From: Trichuris trichiura
Taxonomy: Eukaryota > Nematoda > Enoplea > Trichinellida > Trichuridae
Assembly: GCA_037903355.1 (NCBI GenBank)
Contig: JBAJFE010000014.1
Location: 2,914,001-2,978,000 of the forward strand
Direction of reading: 5' to 3'
DNA length: 64,000 nt
The translations under genes and the position numbers were made by a program. Numbering within the stretch: the first letter of the stretch is position 1; each line of letters begins with the position of its first letter. Below, piece after piece: positions 1-12,063 of the stretch. Below the pieces are notes generated by a model. The model worked only from the letters and a program-made list of their open reading frames with translations. It was not told the DNA's origin and did no database searches.

Positions 1-929
1 ATGGAATTCCAGCATACGAGCATAGCTGCTCTCCCGAACCAGAGGAAAAAATATTCGTACATTCGCTGCAATGAGGGCAAACGTAACCGCTCATATTCTC
101 GATAAGGCCAAGAACTGGAATGTTGGCTTTAGAGCAAAAAGTTATTTCTCGACGAACGTCATCCATAGAAATAGCCTAAATTATAAAGTTTCTTAGAGCA
201 CCTAAACAGAACAAGGAGGTATCTTAGTGCCTGGGGTGTAGTCACAAGTATGGCGCTGCTCGAACGCAAATTCGAAAACACTTCTACGATGGAAATGTGT
301 TCATCGCTTGTTCCAGGAGGGGCGTCAACTATCAGATAATCAAGGAATTCCCAGGCCACTGAGTTCGCAAAATCTTTTATCATCGCTGCCAAAGAAAATT
401 TATTAATGCGACCAAACAAACCACTGCTTTTCCCAACAGTATACTCAATAGTCTGTTGCATACTTCTAGTCAAAAATTTTCGTAAAGTAGGTTTACACAT
501 GCCACGCATTCAATGATCCATCGAATTACGTACGCAAGCCAGGAAAAAAGGAAAGTTAAAGAAAAGTCAAATAATACCGTTTTTCTTTGGTCCTCTCCAT
601 ATTACTGCGTCGTCTTCATTATTAAGCAGGAAGCCAATAGACATCACAGCTAAACGCTTCGAACTGTCTGTGTATACGGGGACCCACCTAAAGCAAAACT
701 CTTATGATACTGCCTAAAGCAGTTTGCAAGTATACCCGCCAGAGCTTTGGTGCACTTGCTTCCCTTGGAGACCAAGCAGTTTCGGTACGCTTGGGCCACA
801 GAGGTCTGCGTCCAATATCCCAACACGCTTATCCTGACTCAAGCGTAATGCCAACTGCGTAGCTATCGTACTCTTACCAACGCCCCCCTTTCCGGAAAGC
901 ACGAGAATGACGCAGTTTACGTTGTTCAT
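1..929 (-). CDS. NUBP2: NUBP2-type cytosolic Fe-S cluster assembly P-loop ATPase, 3' end cut by window
   Basis: Scaffold ATPase that, in the known family, assembles [4Fe-4S] clusters in the cytosol together with NUBP1. Four exons can be read on the minus strand: 736-929, 578-687, 231-385 and 1-175, which continues beyond the window. Residues 13-20 form the P-loop GKGGVGKS. Conserved blocks [36 protein letters not shown] and ILVTTPQ follow. The cluster-binding CPHC is at about residues 186-189, inside [10 protein letters not shown]. About 211 codons are present against about 270 in animal homologues, so the last quarter lies outside. The ATG at 929-927 is preferred over one at 971 because a TTTTCAG acceptor ends 7 nt upstream of it. 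The intron at 176-230 has a GC donor (CAG|GCACT). The gene follows a UBC-1 gene on the same strand. Confidence 0.93.
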
Positions 930-946
930 AATAATGCTGAAAAGAT
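930..946 (-). promoter_or_regulatory. Probable trans-splice acceptor before NUBP2
   Basis: The minus strand reads AATCTTTTCAG followed directly by CATTATT and the NUBP2 ATG. A pyrimidine-rich tract ending in TTTTCAG this close to a start codon is the usual form of a nematode spliced-leader acceptor. A cis-intron with a 5' untranslated exon further upstream would look the same, so this is inference. Confidence 0.5.
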
Positions 947-1386
947 TAACATAACGCCTTAAAATGGTCATAAAAAAGCGGGAAGCGTTCTAACGCAGAA
1001 AGTGATTGGAAAGAAAACATATTCCGGCAAAAGGTTGATTTAGGAAGCATAAAACGATTTTTTTCGCATTCCTTCTGAAAAATTCGCTCAGTGAAAAGCT
1101 TTCTCACAAAGAAAATCATGACAGTTGTACAAAAAACAGTCAGAAGGTAGCGACAGGCAGCATGGTCAGAAACCGGTCAGCACGACGGGAACAACTTGAT
1201 TGCTCCTAATAAGAACGAAAACGGCTAAGCAGATGAACAGGACAAATGGAAAGAGCACGGATGAACAAGTCTACAAAACCAACGGCAAAAGTCGAGCAAT
1301 CACAGCGTCACCACTAGGTGAAGATTCAAAGGGGCGAGAACGACAGATGTACTCTGTTGATGTACCGTCTTCAGGAGCGGCTTGTA
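946..1386. other. Intergenic spacer between UBC-1 and NUBP2
   Basis: This is the gap of about 440 bp between the UBC-1 stop codon and the NUBP2 acceptor; both genes are on the minus strand. I see no canonical AATAAA poly(A) signal on the minus strand and no repeat. The length is within the range of intercistronic gaps in nematode operons. Confidence 0.5.
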
Positions 1387-3684
1387 TCACGAATTCTGAT
1401 CAACATCATCTTCTGGACGACTTGTGGACTGCTGATTAGCTTCTTCTTCTTCTTCTGCTTCTTCTTCCTCTTCAGCTTCAGGTGGCTTTCGGGCACCTGA
1501 TGGTTGACTTTCAGGAAAATGAACCCATGACTGTTCCACAATATTTTGTACACGTTTGTCGTATTCTCTTCTATTTTCTTGGTAGAGCTGGGCAGCCAGT
1601 GAATTGGCCGGCGAGTTAGGGTTGGGTTCGTCCAGAAGGGACTGCAAATCGTACTCGTCAACGTATGAACGCAAAAAACATCAACTCAACATTCCAACCT
1701 GTATGCTGGTCAAAATTGCAGCTGCGTCGTACGTTGGAGACCAGCGATTTTGCAAAATGTCCAGACAGACACTGCCGTCGGCGTAAACTATGCGAAGCGG
1801 CAATCTGTCAAGAATGCAAAGTGGAAGAAATACTTATACCATTTGGGTGAAATATCTTGGACAAAAATCGCACGTTTGGTGGTTTGTTAGGATATTCTTC
1901 TGAAAATTCAAGAACAACTTTAAAGGTTCCATCTTCGAACGGCGTATCTTGGGGTCTGAAAAAGTGTGGTGCAATTAAGAAAATCTTTGAGACGGAAACG
2001 TGGTATTCCAGGGAAGCGGTAGAAGACTGTAAGGAATAATGCAAACCATTCGGAAGGTTGGGGAACTTCATCACAAATTTAAATAAAGAAAAATGTACAG
2101 CTTTAAAAAATCCAATAGCATAAATTAATAAAGTGAATTTTCAATTTTACAAAGCATTTGATGGCCGTAACTAAATAATGACAACGGAGCAAAGTTCAAA
2201 ACATAACCCACTGAATTTGAAACTTAAAACAATGATTAATGCTTTCAAACATTTTTAGAAACAGCTTGTACTTTTGTAACATTCTGCAATCATGGAAAAG
2301 TAATTCCTAACCAGCATACGGTTGGATCGTTAAATCAGCGAAAAGAGATTTACATTTGCGAGTTATCGCGAATAAGAGCTTCTTAAAAATGTATGAACTA
2401 TGATAAAGTACTAAATCGTGCATACAGCGAGAGATTCGCAAAAAGATGCTGATCGGAATTTCGCTTAAAAACGTAGAAATAGCGGACGAAGCAAGACAAA
2501 TAAGAGAGAGTACGGTTCGAGGTGCGAGATGAACAGAATGATTAATTCGAAGTTTTTTTTAGTTCTGCGCTGGAAGTTCTCACTTATTTTCCTTTCGAAC
2601 GCGAGAGCGGAGAAAAGCATTGGCACCTGATACTGCAGACGCAGACCCCAAAGACACGATGGACCACCCGCAGAATATATGGACAAAAGAAAGAACATGA
2701 AAACTAGTTATAAGTACAGTAATCGTACTCACCCAAATATTAACGCATGCCAAACTAGAATATTATCTTCGGTTGGGGCACCGCTTATTCCAGCAGGAGG
2801 ATCTTCTTGCAGCCTAAAATAGAAAATTTATTTGCTGTGATGTCTTAGTTGGGAATTTATCAAAACAAAAAAACGCAACTGAAATTAAGAGCACACTGAG
2901 CAACTTTCATTATTTAATTTAATGGTAAACTTAAGGAGAACTAAATAAATTGAACATTACGTTCAACGACCCCAAAAATAGAGAATGCGCATTATCTACG
3001 AAGGTCGTATATTAAGGGGGCTTAAACAACCAGTTCACAAAATTGAGACTTTAAGTATGCCCCTGAACGGCATAATTTTCGTTCGAATAAAGGAAATGAA
3101 CTGAAGAAATCTGAAGAAACTGCGTAGCATGCGACAGACAAGTCAGCAAATCTGGGAAATCTGTGACAATTAGGCATTAACAGTGCAATTCTACGGTGAA
3201 ATTCGAGAACCAAATGATTTCTGCTTTATTTACATCGCATTAAGCTGAAAAATATTTTACAATAAATACATTTACTAACACGTGGCTTATTACACGCAAT
3301 TAAACTAGCAACAAGATGTTTACGCAGAAATCTACTAAGTAACAGGGAAGGCAAATAACTCTGTGATTTCTAAACAAAATATCTTACAAAAAACGCCAGA
3401 TTTCAACGGATAAACGTTGAAATCTTGTAAATAATTATCTGACGAAACATTATTGATAGTATAGTGCGCCCCGAACGCAGAAGTGCGAAAAGAAAGAAAT
3501 AACAGTGGCAATAAAGTGGAAGAAAATTTTCACAAGAAATTACAACTGTACGTTCAATCCGTTTCAATAAATACGACTACCCAAACCAACACGTACAATA
3601 TAAGGAAGGGCGAAAAGCCTTTCAATATTTTGCTCCTTACTTCTTAAAATCGCGCATGAGCCGCCTCCGCGCCGGGGTGGACAT
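1387..3684 (-). CDS. ubc-1: Ubiquitin-conjugating enzyme E2, RAD6/UBE2A-B (UBC-1) homologue with acidic C-terminal tail
   Basis: An E2 enzyme that receives ubiquitin on an active-site cysteine; the RAD6 family works with RAD18- and BRE1-type E3s on PCNA and histone H2B. Five exons on the minus strand: 3641-3684, 2733-2813, 1840-1955, 1699-1787 and 1387-1641. They total 585 nt, or 194 residues. Start [13 protein letters not shown], then [21 protein letters not shown] and [19 protein letters not shown] are all family signatures; the catalytic cysteine is residue 88, as in human UBE2A/B. After IVEQSW the protein runs on for about 43 residues with two five-glutamate runs, matching the C-terminal extension of nematode UBC-1 and absent from vertebrate RAD6. 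Introns are 827, 777, 52 and 57 nt, all GT-AG. An ORF inside the 777-nt intron is a shadow. Confidence 0.95.
1411..1505 (-). other. Acidic tail-coding stretch of UBC-1 (GAA/GAG repeat)
   Basis: The plus strand reads as a pyrimidine-rich TTC repeat. On the minus strand it encodes two runs of five glutamates split by one alanine, followed by a Gln/Ser/Asp-rich end. Yeast Rad6 also has an acidic tail that helps histone ubiquitination, so a role in substrate contact is plausible. The repetitive codons suggest the length may vary between strains. Confidence 0.7.
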
Positions 3685-5066
3685 AATAGGAAGCCGTTTT
3701 GGCGGTTCAGAAGTGACGAAAGAACGTCAAACGAGTACACTAAAAAGAACTAAGTGCAATCGAATACGATAACCTACGTATGTTGCCAATGTGACAACCT
3801 TGCTATAAGAACAAATCTTGATTTTCGTTTACGTTTTGTGGAACGAGTGAAGGAATATTGCGTTACTACCAAGCTATTTTTGCATGTAACATGCGTCTGT
3901 ATTTACGTTGATTCAGCGCTTCCACAGGACGTCTATCTCAACTAATTATTAATTCGCAATAATAAATTAATGCGTAATTTACAAAATTGAAATTTAGAAA
4001 ATCGCTTCAAAGCAAATGTCGTTTCCACGGCAAACTAGTTCTACGATCTAAATGAAAAAATTTAAGTTGTTAATTTCTAAAACCGCACAGATTTGCCGCA
4101 GAAGAAGTCCTACAGAAATGTGGTCATTTTAGTACTGTTGATGTAACACGTTTAACACCTTATTAATATGAGCCTTTTTTAGCCGAGCATTCTCACGGGC
4201 AAAGTTGTGAGACTTGTCAATGGAGAACAACTCGTTTGAGATTACTATTTATTTGTCAGCATGACTTTGCAGAGCATTGATATTTGTGGAAATCCTTGCA
4301 ACAACGAAGCATGTTGCAAACTTTCTCCTTGAATTTCTGATTTATGCAACATTGAAAACCCGTTTTACCCTGCGTTCTACGATGCTATAGTCCATGTTTA
4401 ATCGATTGGTAGGCACAAATAAACTTGGAGAACTTGAAGTATTTTTAGCAAGTACGCCAGCCTATTTGAGATCGAATAGTTGTCTGTTTTCGTCCCTTTA
4501 AAACGAAGCATATGCTGCACCAGCAGTTTCAAAAAAGTATAAGAATATTTGTCTTCCTAAGCAGACGTCATTTCTAAGCATTCGACCGGAGTGATCCTTT
4601 AACTGAAGCATTAATAATGGTTGTGGGAAAAACGTAATACGCTTGTCGCAAGTACACCTCAATTTCAACTCGTTGGAAGTAACGAACTATCATCAACGCA
4701 GTACCTGGAATGCGCTCGCTTCCTACTAATTGTCGACCATCCGAAGTTAAAAGCAGGTAGTCTTCATTGGAAAATTAATACTCATCTAATTTTGATTTAA
4801 GAAGGAAAACATTAATGCAGGGGAAGAAACTTTCCGAACGAGATGACAATACGTTTTTCGGCTCCGTGTGTTCTGTAGATAGAACTAAAATCAAGTTCCT
4901 TCAGTCCGAGTAACTGCAGGTAGCTTAAACTAAAGGAATTGTTAATTTTGTGCTTAAACTTGGTTGCTAGGATCTGCAGGACTTGAGATTGATTTCACCT
5001 TACGCCACGCGCGATTAATGTGCCAACAGAGCGCAATTTTAGTTCCATATACAGTACTCACTGAGC
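3685..5066. other. Intergenic, upstream of UBC-1
   Basis: Apart from the immediate 5' flank of UBC-1 I see no gene, RNA or repeat with recognisable structure. A 63-codon ORF at 3754-3945 has no protein-like signature. Confidence 0.5.
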
Positions 5067-5240
5067 ATCTAATGCATAGTTTCTCAACCTTTTTTGCCCC
5101 AGGGCTCCCCTAGGCCTTGTCAGGGCCCCCCTAATCCTTGTAAGGGCCCACCGTTTATTGGGACAATGTCCTGCCGCATTATCTTCCAGGGCCCCCCCAG
5201 GGGGGCCCCAGGGCCCACGTTGAGAAACACTGATCTAATG
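5067..5240. mobile_element. hAT-type MITE with perfect 8-bp target duplication
   Basis: The element proper is 5075-5232 (158 bp). It begins CATAGTTTCTCAACC and ends GTTGAGAAACACTG, inverted termini of the kind found in hAT elements. It is flanked on both sides by the identical octamer ATCTAATG (5067-5074 and 5233-5240), the target-duplication size of hAT transposases. The interior is C/G-rich (runs of GGGCCCCCC), unlike the AT-rich surroundings, and has no coding capacity. The intact duplication implies a fairly recent insertion. Confidence 0.9.
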
Positions 5241-6125
5241 GAAAGGGTCCTATAAAAGCTCATTCGAAGCAGTCCATGCGACGCTCTCAGGTCATTCGAT
5301 CAGTAAACAAGGCGTTCATTTCGTTTGTCGTTAAACTTTCCGCCTTATGCACTGGTGATGGACACGTTAGTCTTTAATTTCCTTGTGACTATTAGCCCGA
5401 ACCATGTTTTGATTATTTTTATCCGTTGGCACGGGTAGCGTGTTCTAGCTACAAGCCTTGATGTCAGACAATAGCATAATTTTTCCAAAAATAATTTCGC
5501 AGGATGAGGGCAAAGAAATCTTCAGTTTTTTTCCGATGACAAAGCCTCGTTGATCCCTGCATAGTTGAAGCCATGCTAAGTCTTCTTTTCGATTACTTAA
5601 CATGGCTCCTGCGATACGTATAGCAATGAAAGATGCATGTCGTCTTATAAGTTGTGTCCACCTTGCTCACAAGAATGCCAGTAACCACACTGTAAATAAT
5701 TTCCACAGCATAGACTTATACTATTTACTGAGAAAGGCTCTTCTAAATTTCATTAACATGCAAAGGTTGGTCACCTCGACAGTGGATTAGTGTACCTGTG
5801 TATTTTTTGAAGGGTCACTTTACTGTAGTTAAGTTTCGGGCGTACCGCTGGTGTAGAATTTGCTTCTTTTTATGACGGGCCTCTGCAAGCCCAGATGCAG
5901 GTTTTTGTTAGTGATTTCACCTGATTTCCAAATTTATTCTAGCAAGCTGATTTCGTAATATATGTGTAAACTACCGTTTCGACGAATTCGTTTGCCTGTT
6001 CCGCACAGTGCTCGTTTTTGTTTTCGCTTTGAGCATTGCTTTACGTGGCTGTTGTAATTCTCGCAGTTATATGTCTACGTTACAATGAAGTCATTTTAGT
6101 TTCATTTTTCTGTTGCAAGTTAAAC
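5241..6125. other. Intergenic, 5' flank of Rpn11
   Basis: No recognisable gene or repeat. The segment just before the Rpn11 ATG is pyrimidine-rich (TTTCATTTTTCTGTTGCAAG), which might be an acceptor of a non-CAG kind, but this is weak. Confidence 0.4.
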
Positions 6126-7606
<1,481 letters not shown>

Positions 7607-9313
7607 AACTGGCCATCTTAAACTTGTTCATCGATAGAGTAAGACTGCGGTTTATTAAAGTTTTTTGTGATAACCGAATGATATTTTGCTTTTTAAAATT
7701 GCACTTGCGTACATTGATATTCTCATGTTGAGCTCTTATTCAGAGAAAACTTGCCGCCAGCAGTTCTCTGTAATTTCATATTGTAAGATTAAACGTTGGT
7801 TATAATAGCTGATGTTCTGTAATACCGCAACGACCAGGCGAAATTCATCTGGCATGGCAGTCCTTGAGCGCCATTAATTGCTGTGATTTTACTCGTGAGC
7901 ACTCGTATTGAGCTATTTCTGACTGTGACAGGCATGAATTGCAGTGTTACAACTGGTAACCACGTAAGCAGTCAGCCAGTGCAATCCAAGCCGACTTGCC
8001 TTGTGGTTTCTTATCGGTGAAAAGCTAATTTATTACGCTGCTGTTACCCAATAGAAAACCATTTTTCTTAAGGTCTCCGCCAAGCTGCCGTAAGACTGCT
8101 GCTTTCGTTTCAGCAAATACTATTTCGTTCTTTGCTAACGATACTGTGCAGCATAGTGCGTGAACCACGTTTGTATTGATGAAGAAGATTTCGGATGTTA
8201 AATAAAATGCATTTGAACGTATGGTAGTTGACGAACCTCGATACCACAGCTGCCAAAAATAGGCGTTTCGTGAAGTAAACACTACTGTTCGGTTGACTCG
8301 TCAATTTGGTAAAATTTAGAACTGTACTTGACAATCGACTTGCTGTTGATAACGTGTTCGGAAGTCCATGATGCTTTACGTCAGTGGTAGGCAACATTGC
8401 GAAGATGACGAAGTGTTCCTTTTTTTTTTTAGCAGCGCAGCCTATTCTTGCCATCCAGTGCATGGTTTCACTCCCGTGGACTATTTAATGCCTGTATGTT
8501 AGAGAACGAACGACTATAGGGTTCCTTCGTTGCAGTGCAATGAATGCCATTGTAGATCCTATATTCGGAATTGCACCAGGTAAATCTCACGAACAAGGCG
8601 TAATATTTAAAAAACCTAAGCCATGTCTGGTCATTTGTTTTTGCGTGATGATACTTGTTTCCTGATACTTTTTGTGGAGGAATGTCATAGTTACTCTGAA
8701 CATTCGTGAAGTCTCCAGCATTTGTTCTAAATTGCAGCTTTTCGTGAACATTACTTTTAGATCTGATCTAATGAACCGCAGTAACATATGGTCACGGACG
8801 AAATGATTTCGCTGAAGCTTTACTGGATTTGATCGAAAAATATCAATCGTTTCGGACTGAGGAAACGCTGTTTTATCTGCATGCTTTATGAGCTTGTGGG
8901 TTCGCCCACTTTTCATGCTTCAGATCATAGTTTCTCAGTGTTTTTCACGCCATCGCGCCAGCGAACATTGCTGGCACCTCCCCTTCCAGAAGTCACTAGT
9001 ACCGCTTGACTGCTGCTCGTACACTTTTTCGGCCTTTTCATTTCAAGTTTTTTTGTTTTCTGACACTGACCGACGCTGAATCAACCTTGATCAAGCATCT
9101 AAAGTCCAGTGCAACAGTTGGCCTTCCATTTTTCCCCACACTATCTTGTTGAGAATCAAAGATACTTGCTTTAGATAAATGGATATCTTGGCCATGTCCA
9201 CACAAACGACGCGGCACGAAAAGTTATTTGTTACCCTACCTCGTTTTTTAGCCTTTGGTTTTTGCATTTCTGGAAATAAAAGAGACTGTGTAGTACGGCC
9301 ATGAGAATTAGAT
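7607..9313. other. Intergenic between Rpn11 and a Penelope-like element
   Basis: I found no supported gene. A minus ORF at 8587-8916 (109 codons) has ordinary composition but no motif I recognise and no splice context. A short A/T run lies near 8418. Confidence 0.4.
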
Positions 9314-9379
9314 AAGCAATAACTTATTGTTCAGTTTCTTTTACGGAAATTTTGTCCCGTTGATAATATTTTTATTATT

Positions 9380-9417
9380 CCGTAGCTTTCGGGTCAAACG
9401 AGACCCGTCTTCAGCGG
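9380..9417 (-). ncRNA. Small hammerhead ribozyme of the Penelope-like element, loop-less stem III
   Basis: On the minus strand: CCG, the core CTGAAGA, stem II arms CGGGTC and GACCCG around a six-base loop, then GAA, AGCT, A and CGG. CCG and CGG form stem I (3 bp). The AGCU tetramer stands where stem III should be: its A and U are the conserved 15.1 and 16.1 positions and no loop separates them. This is the architecture reported for PLE-associated small hammerheads that cleave as dimers. Stem II is a perfect six pairs. Confidence 0.85.
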
Positions 9418-9805
9418 TGTTAATATAAAGCAATGTTGTAACGAAAATTCACGGTGTTAAAATGATGTAACGGGTGTTTCGAGGGGATGTTTTAACTGTT
9501 TAAAGTCAAATGTTTTAAAGTAGATTTCATTGTGTCCTCATCTTCTGTCTGTCAGCTAGCCGTTTTTTTGTTGTGGATATGTGTTGTTCTTCAGAAATTT
9601 CTTTTTAAGGTACTTCTCCATTTGGTTGGTTTTGATCCGTAGTTCTTTGTTTTCTTTCTTGTGTTTAGTCAAGTGAGCAGCATTTAGAGCGGGTGACGAT
9701 GTTTGCCCATAGTTCGTTTATTTCTGCTCCTTGGTCTCTACTGTACGTCTCATTGTGCCTGATGTATAGGGCTTCCTTGATTTTCCGTAGGCGCAAATTG
9801 CTTTC

Positions 9806-12010
9806 TTAGCATAAGACTTTTGGATGGAGAGTCTGGTTGCATCGTGCGGCGTGTTCCACGACCGCGGAGGCCTGTATCGCTTTGTCCATGGTAGTTTTTG
9901 GGTTCACGATTTTCCTTCCGCGTCGTCTTGTAGGGTTGTTATCGTTGTTGAGAATGTTTTTTGCGTTTTTATAGGTGGTAAGGCCTTTCATATGTTCGTT
10001 GAATCTATGTTCTAAGGTGTTTCCGGTTTCCCCGATGTACACTCCGGAACAAGGGCATTTGATTGCGTGGACCAGTCCTGTTCTTTTGTTTTTTGGGATT
10101 TTGGTTTTTTCCTTCCAGAGAATGGTCCTGAGGTTGGGGAAGCTTTTGAAAAAGACTTGGAATCCTAACTGTTTTCCTAGCCGGATGATCTTTTCTCCTA
10201 ATCCTGCCACATAGGGGATAACCAACCGTGTGTCGGGCAGGATGTTTGGTTGATGTGATTCCCGGTTGTGGAGCTTGTCTTTGAACACTTGGTTGATGAA
10301 AGATTTTGGATAGTTGTTTTTGTAAAAAATCTTTCTAATATAGTTAAATTCTGATTGGATAAATTCAGGTTCGCATAAATTGACCGCTCTGTTGATCATG
10401 CCAGAGATGATACCACGCATTACCGATCGTGGGTGACGTGATGAGAAATCGAGGTACTGTTCGGTGTGTGTCGGCTTTCTGTGTACTCTGGTTTTGAGTC
10501 CCTGATCTGTGTGAGTAATCAGGGCGTCCAGGAAGGAAAGGGTTTTATTCGCCTCTTTTTCCATTGTAAAAACTATTTGCTTCGGCCGGATGCTGTTTAG
10601 AAACTGCAGAAATTGCTCCTCTTTCCCATCTTTTATAATGACGAAGATATCATCGACATATCTTTTGTATAGTCGTGGAGCAATTTCTCTGTCTACAGTT
10701 TCAGACATTTCCTTTTCAAAACTTTCCATGAATATTTCCGCCAGGACAGGAGATAGTGAACTGCCCATAGGAACCCCGTTAGATTGCTTGTAGAACTTAT
10801 TGTCAAACATGAAGTAATTGCCATCTTGCATGCAGAACGACACTAGCTTGACAATGTGGAAGGGGTTTAAATTGGTTCTGCTGGACAGAGTTGTATCTGT
10901 ATTGAGGAGATTGTATAGGGTTTCGACAGTGTCTGAGATTGGAATGCTCGGGAATAGATCTTTCACGTCGTAACTGACTAAAATCTCGTCCGGTTCTAGA
11001 TGGAAGTTTCGTATTTCATTGACGAAGCTTTTACTATTTTTCACGAAGGACGATTCATTGCCAGTTAGTGGCTTGATGATCTTTTTTAAGTACCTACTAA
11101 GTTCACTTGTGGTGCTGTTAATTGTGGAAACTATTGGTCTTAATGGAACCTCTAGTTTGTGCACCTTTGGAAGACGGTAGAGCTCAGGGGGTCTATAATT
11201 CGATGCGTATTTGAGGTGCGTTGCTATTCTGATAATTTCTGGTTCTCTGGTTTCTGTGCCGTATGTAATGAGAAGGGAACGGAGATTTTTCCTAGACGCT
11301 TCTGTAGGGTCGTTGGGCAGGGGCGTATAACTGTTGGTGATCAAGATGGTTGTCATTTTGTGATTGTAAATGGTTCTGTCAAGTAGAAAAATTTTGTTGC
11401 CTTTTTCTGCCTTAGTTATAATTCTATTAGGTTGCCTTTTAAGTTGATTTAAGCAGTTGATCTCATATCGGCTCAAGTTTGGGGTGGCGTTGAAGTGATT
11501 ATCTAGGATTAACGTGGACAAATTTTGCTTAATCTGTACCGCTTTTTGTGGGTCGACCGAAGATAGGCTGTCTTCGACTGAGGCAATGATGTCAAGGAAG
11601 GGTGGTTGTTTAGGAGTCGGTACAAAGTTCAGTCCTTTTTTCAGTATAGTCATTTCACTTTCGCTTAGAGGGGCGGAGCTGACATTTATTACTGTGTTTG
11701 GTTCTGGCTTAGTGACTCTTTGTGGATTATTCCTGCATGGGTTGCTAGTTGTTCTCGAGAGCCTGACTTGAAGGTTATCAAATTTTCTTTTTAGTACCTG
11801 TTTTTGCGATGTGCAAACTGTTCTTGCGGCATAGTCCACATGTCTGACCAGGGTTTCGTAAGTTGTTTTGTGTAGCCGGTTGCTGAGGAAGTCCAGTGTG
11901 CTATTATAATCTGCCCTGAGGTTCGCTAATGCGTATCTGTAATTTCTTGTAACGTTCCTCAGTAGGGACATTCCAGTTGAAAACAAGATTCCGTAAAAGA
12001 AACTCAACAT
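9806..12010 (-). CDS. Penelope-like element reverse transcriptase with GIY-YIG endonuclease
   Basis: 734-residue open frame. An N-terminal helical region of about 130 residues ends near KRKFDNLQ. The Penelope-class reverse transcriptase follows: LPKVHK near residue 280, catalytic motif A in SYDVKDLFPSIPI near 345, NGVPMGSSLSP, then the YVDDIF box with two catalytic aspartates near 455. The C-terminal domain has CPCSGVYIGETGNTLEHRF (about 655-675), the GIY-YIG nuclease core with its arginine. The frame stops at VLC (TAA at 9806-9808), whereas sister copies continue as CYEKN for about 50 more residues. The sequence beyond this stop still encodes that C-terminus (about 9655-9805), so one substitution has truncated an otherwise intact protein. 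The element supplies the enzymes that would mobilise its own RNA. Confidence 0.93.
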   Translation of the reverse strand: MLSFFYGILFSTGMSLLRNVTRNYRYALANLRADYNSTLDFLSNRLHKTTYETLVRHVDYAARTVCTSQKQVLKRKFDNLQVRLSRTTSNPCRNNPQRVTKPEPNTVINVSSAPLSESEMTILKKGLNFVPTPKQPPFLDIIASVEDSLSSVDPQKAVQIKQNLSTLILDNHFNATPNLSRYEINCLNQLKRQPNRIITKAEKGNKIFLLDRTIYNHKMTTILITNSYTPLPNDPTEASRKNLRSLLITYGTETREPEIIRIATHLKYASNYRPPELYRLPKVHKLEVPLRPIVSTINSTTSELSRYLKKIIKPLTGNESSFVKNSKSFVNEIRNFHLEPDEILVSYDVKDLFPSIPISDTVETLYNLLNTDTTLSSRTNLNPFHIVKLVSFCMQDGNYFMFDNKFYKQSNGVPMGSSLSPVLAEIFMESFEKEMSETVDREIAPRLYKRYVDDIFVIIKDGKEEQFLQFLNSIRPKQIVFTMEKEANKTLSFLDALITHTDQGLKTRVHRKPTHTEQYLDFSSRHPRSVMRGIISGMINRAVNLCEPEFIQSEFNYIRKIFYKNNYPKSFINQVFKDKLHNRESHQPNILPDTRLVIPYVAGLGEKIIRLGKQLGFQVFFKSFPNLRTILWKEKTKIPKNKRTGLVHAIKCPCSGVYIGETGNTLEHRFNEHMKGLTTYKNAKNILNNDNNPTRRRGRKIVNPKTTMDKAIQASAVVEHAARCNQTLHPKVLC

Positions 12011-12063
12011 GAAACTATACGATCCTGTACCAAGAAGTTACATTTACAAAGCAATAACTTATT

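Larger units (their letters stand above)
9314..12063 (-). mobile_element. Penelope-like retroelement, nearly complete, with 15-bp target duplication
   Basis: The element is 9329-12048 (2720 bp), read on the minus strand. AAGCAATAACTTATT occurs at 9314-9328 and again at 12049-12063, a 15-bp target-site duplication. It carries one long reverse transcriptase/endonuclease ORF. Downstream, at 9380-9417, is a hammerhead ribozyme, followed by a short tail whose AACGGGAC...TCCGT words recur in all other family members here. There is little sequence between the 5' duplication and the ORF start, so the upstream pseudo-LTR is probably missing, as in a 5'-truncated insertion. Confidence 0.9.

Noticed and set aside
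2465..2698. Minus-strand ORF of 77 codons
   Set aside because: Lies wholly inside the UBC-1 intron between exons 2 and 3.
8587..8916. 109-codon minus-strand ORF
   Set aside because: No motif, no splice context, and an overlapping low-information region; cannot be told from a chance ORF.
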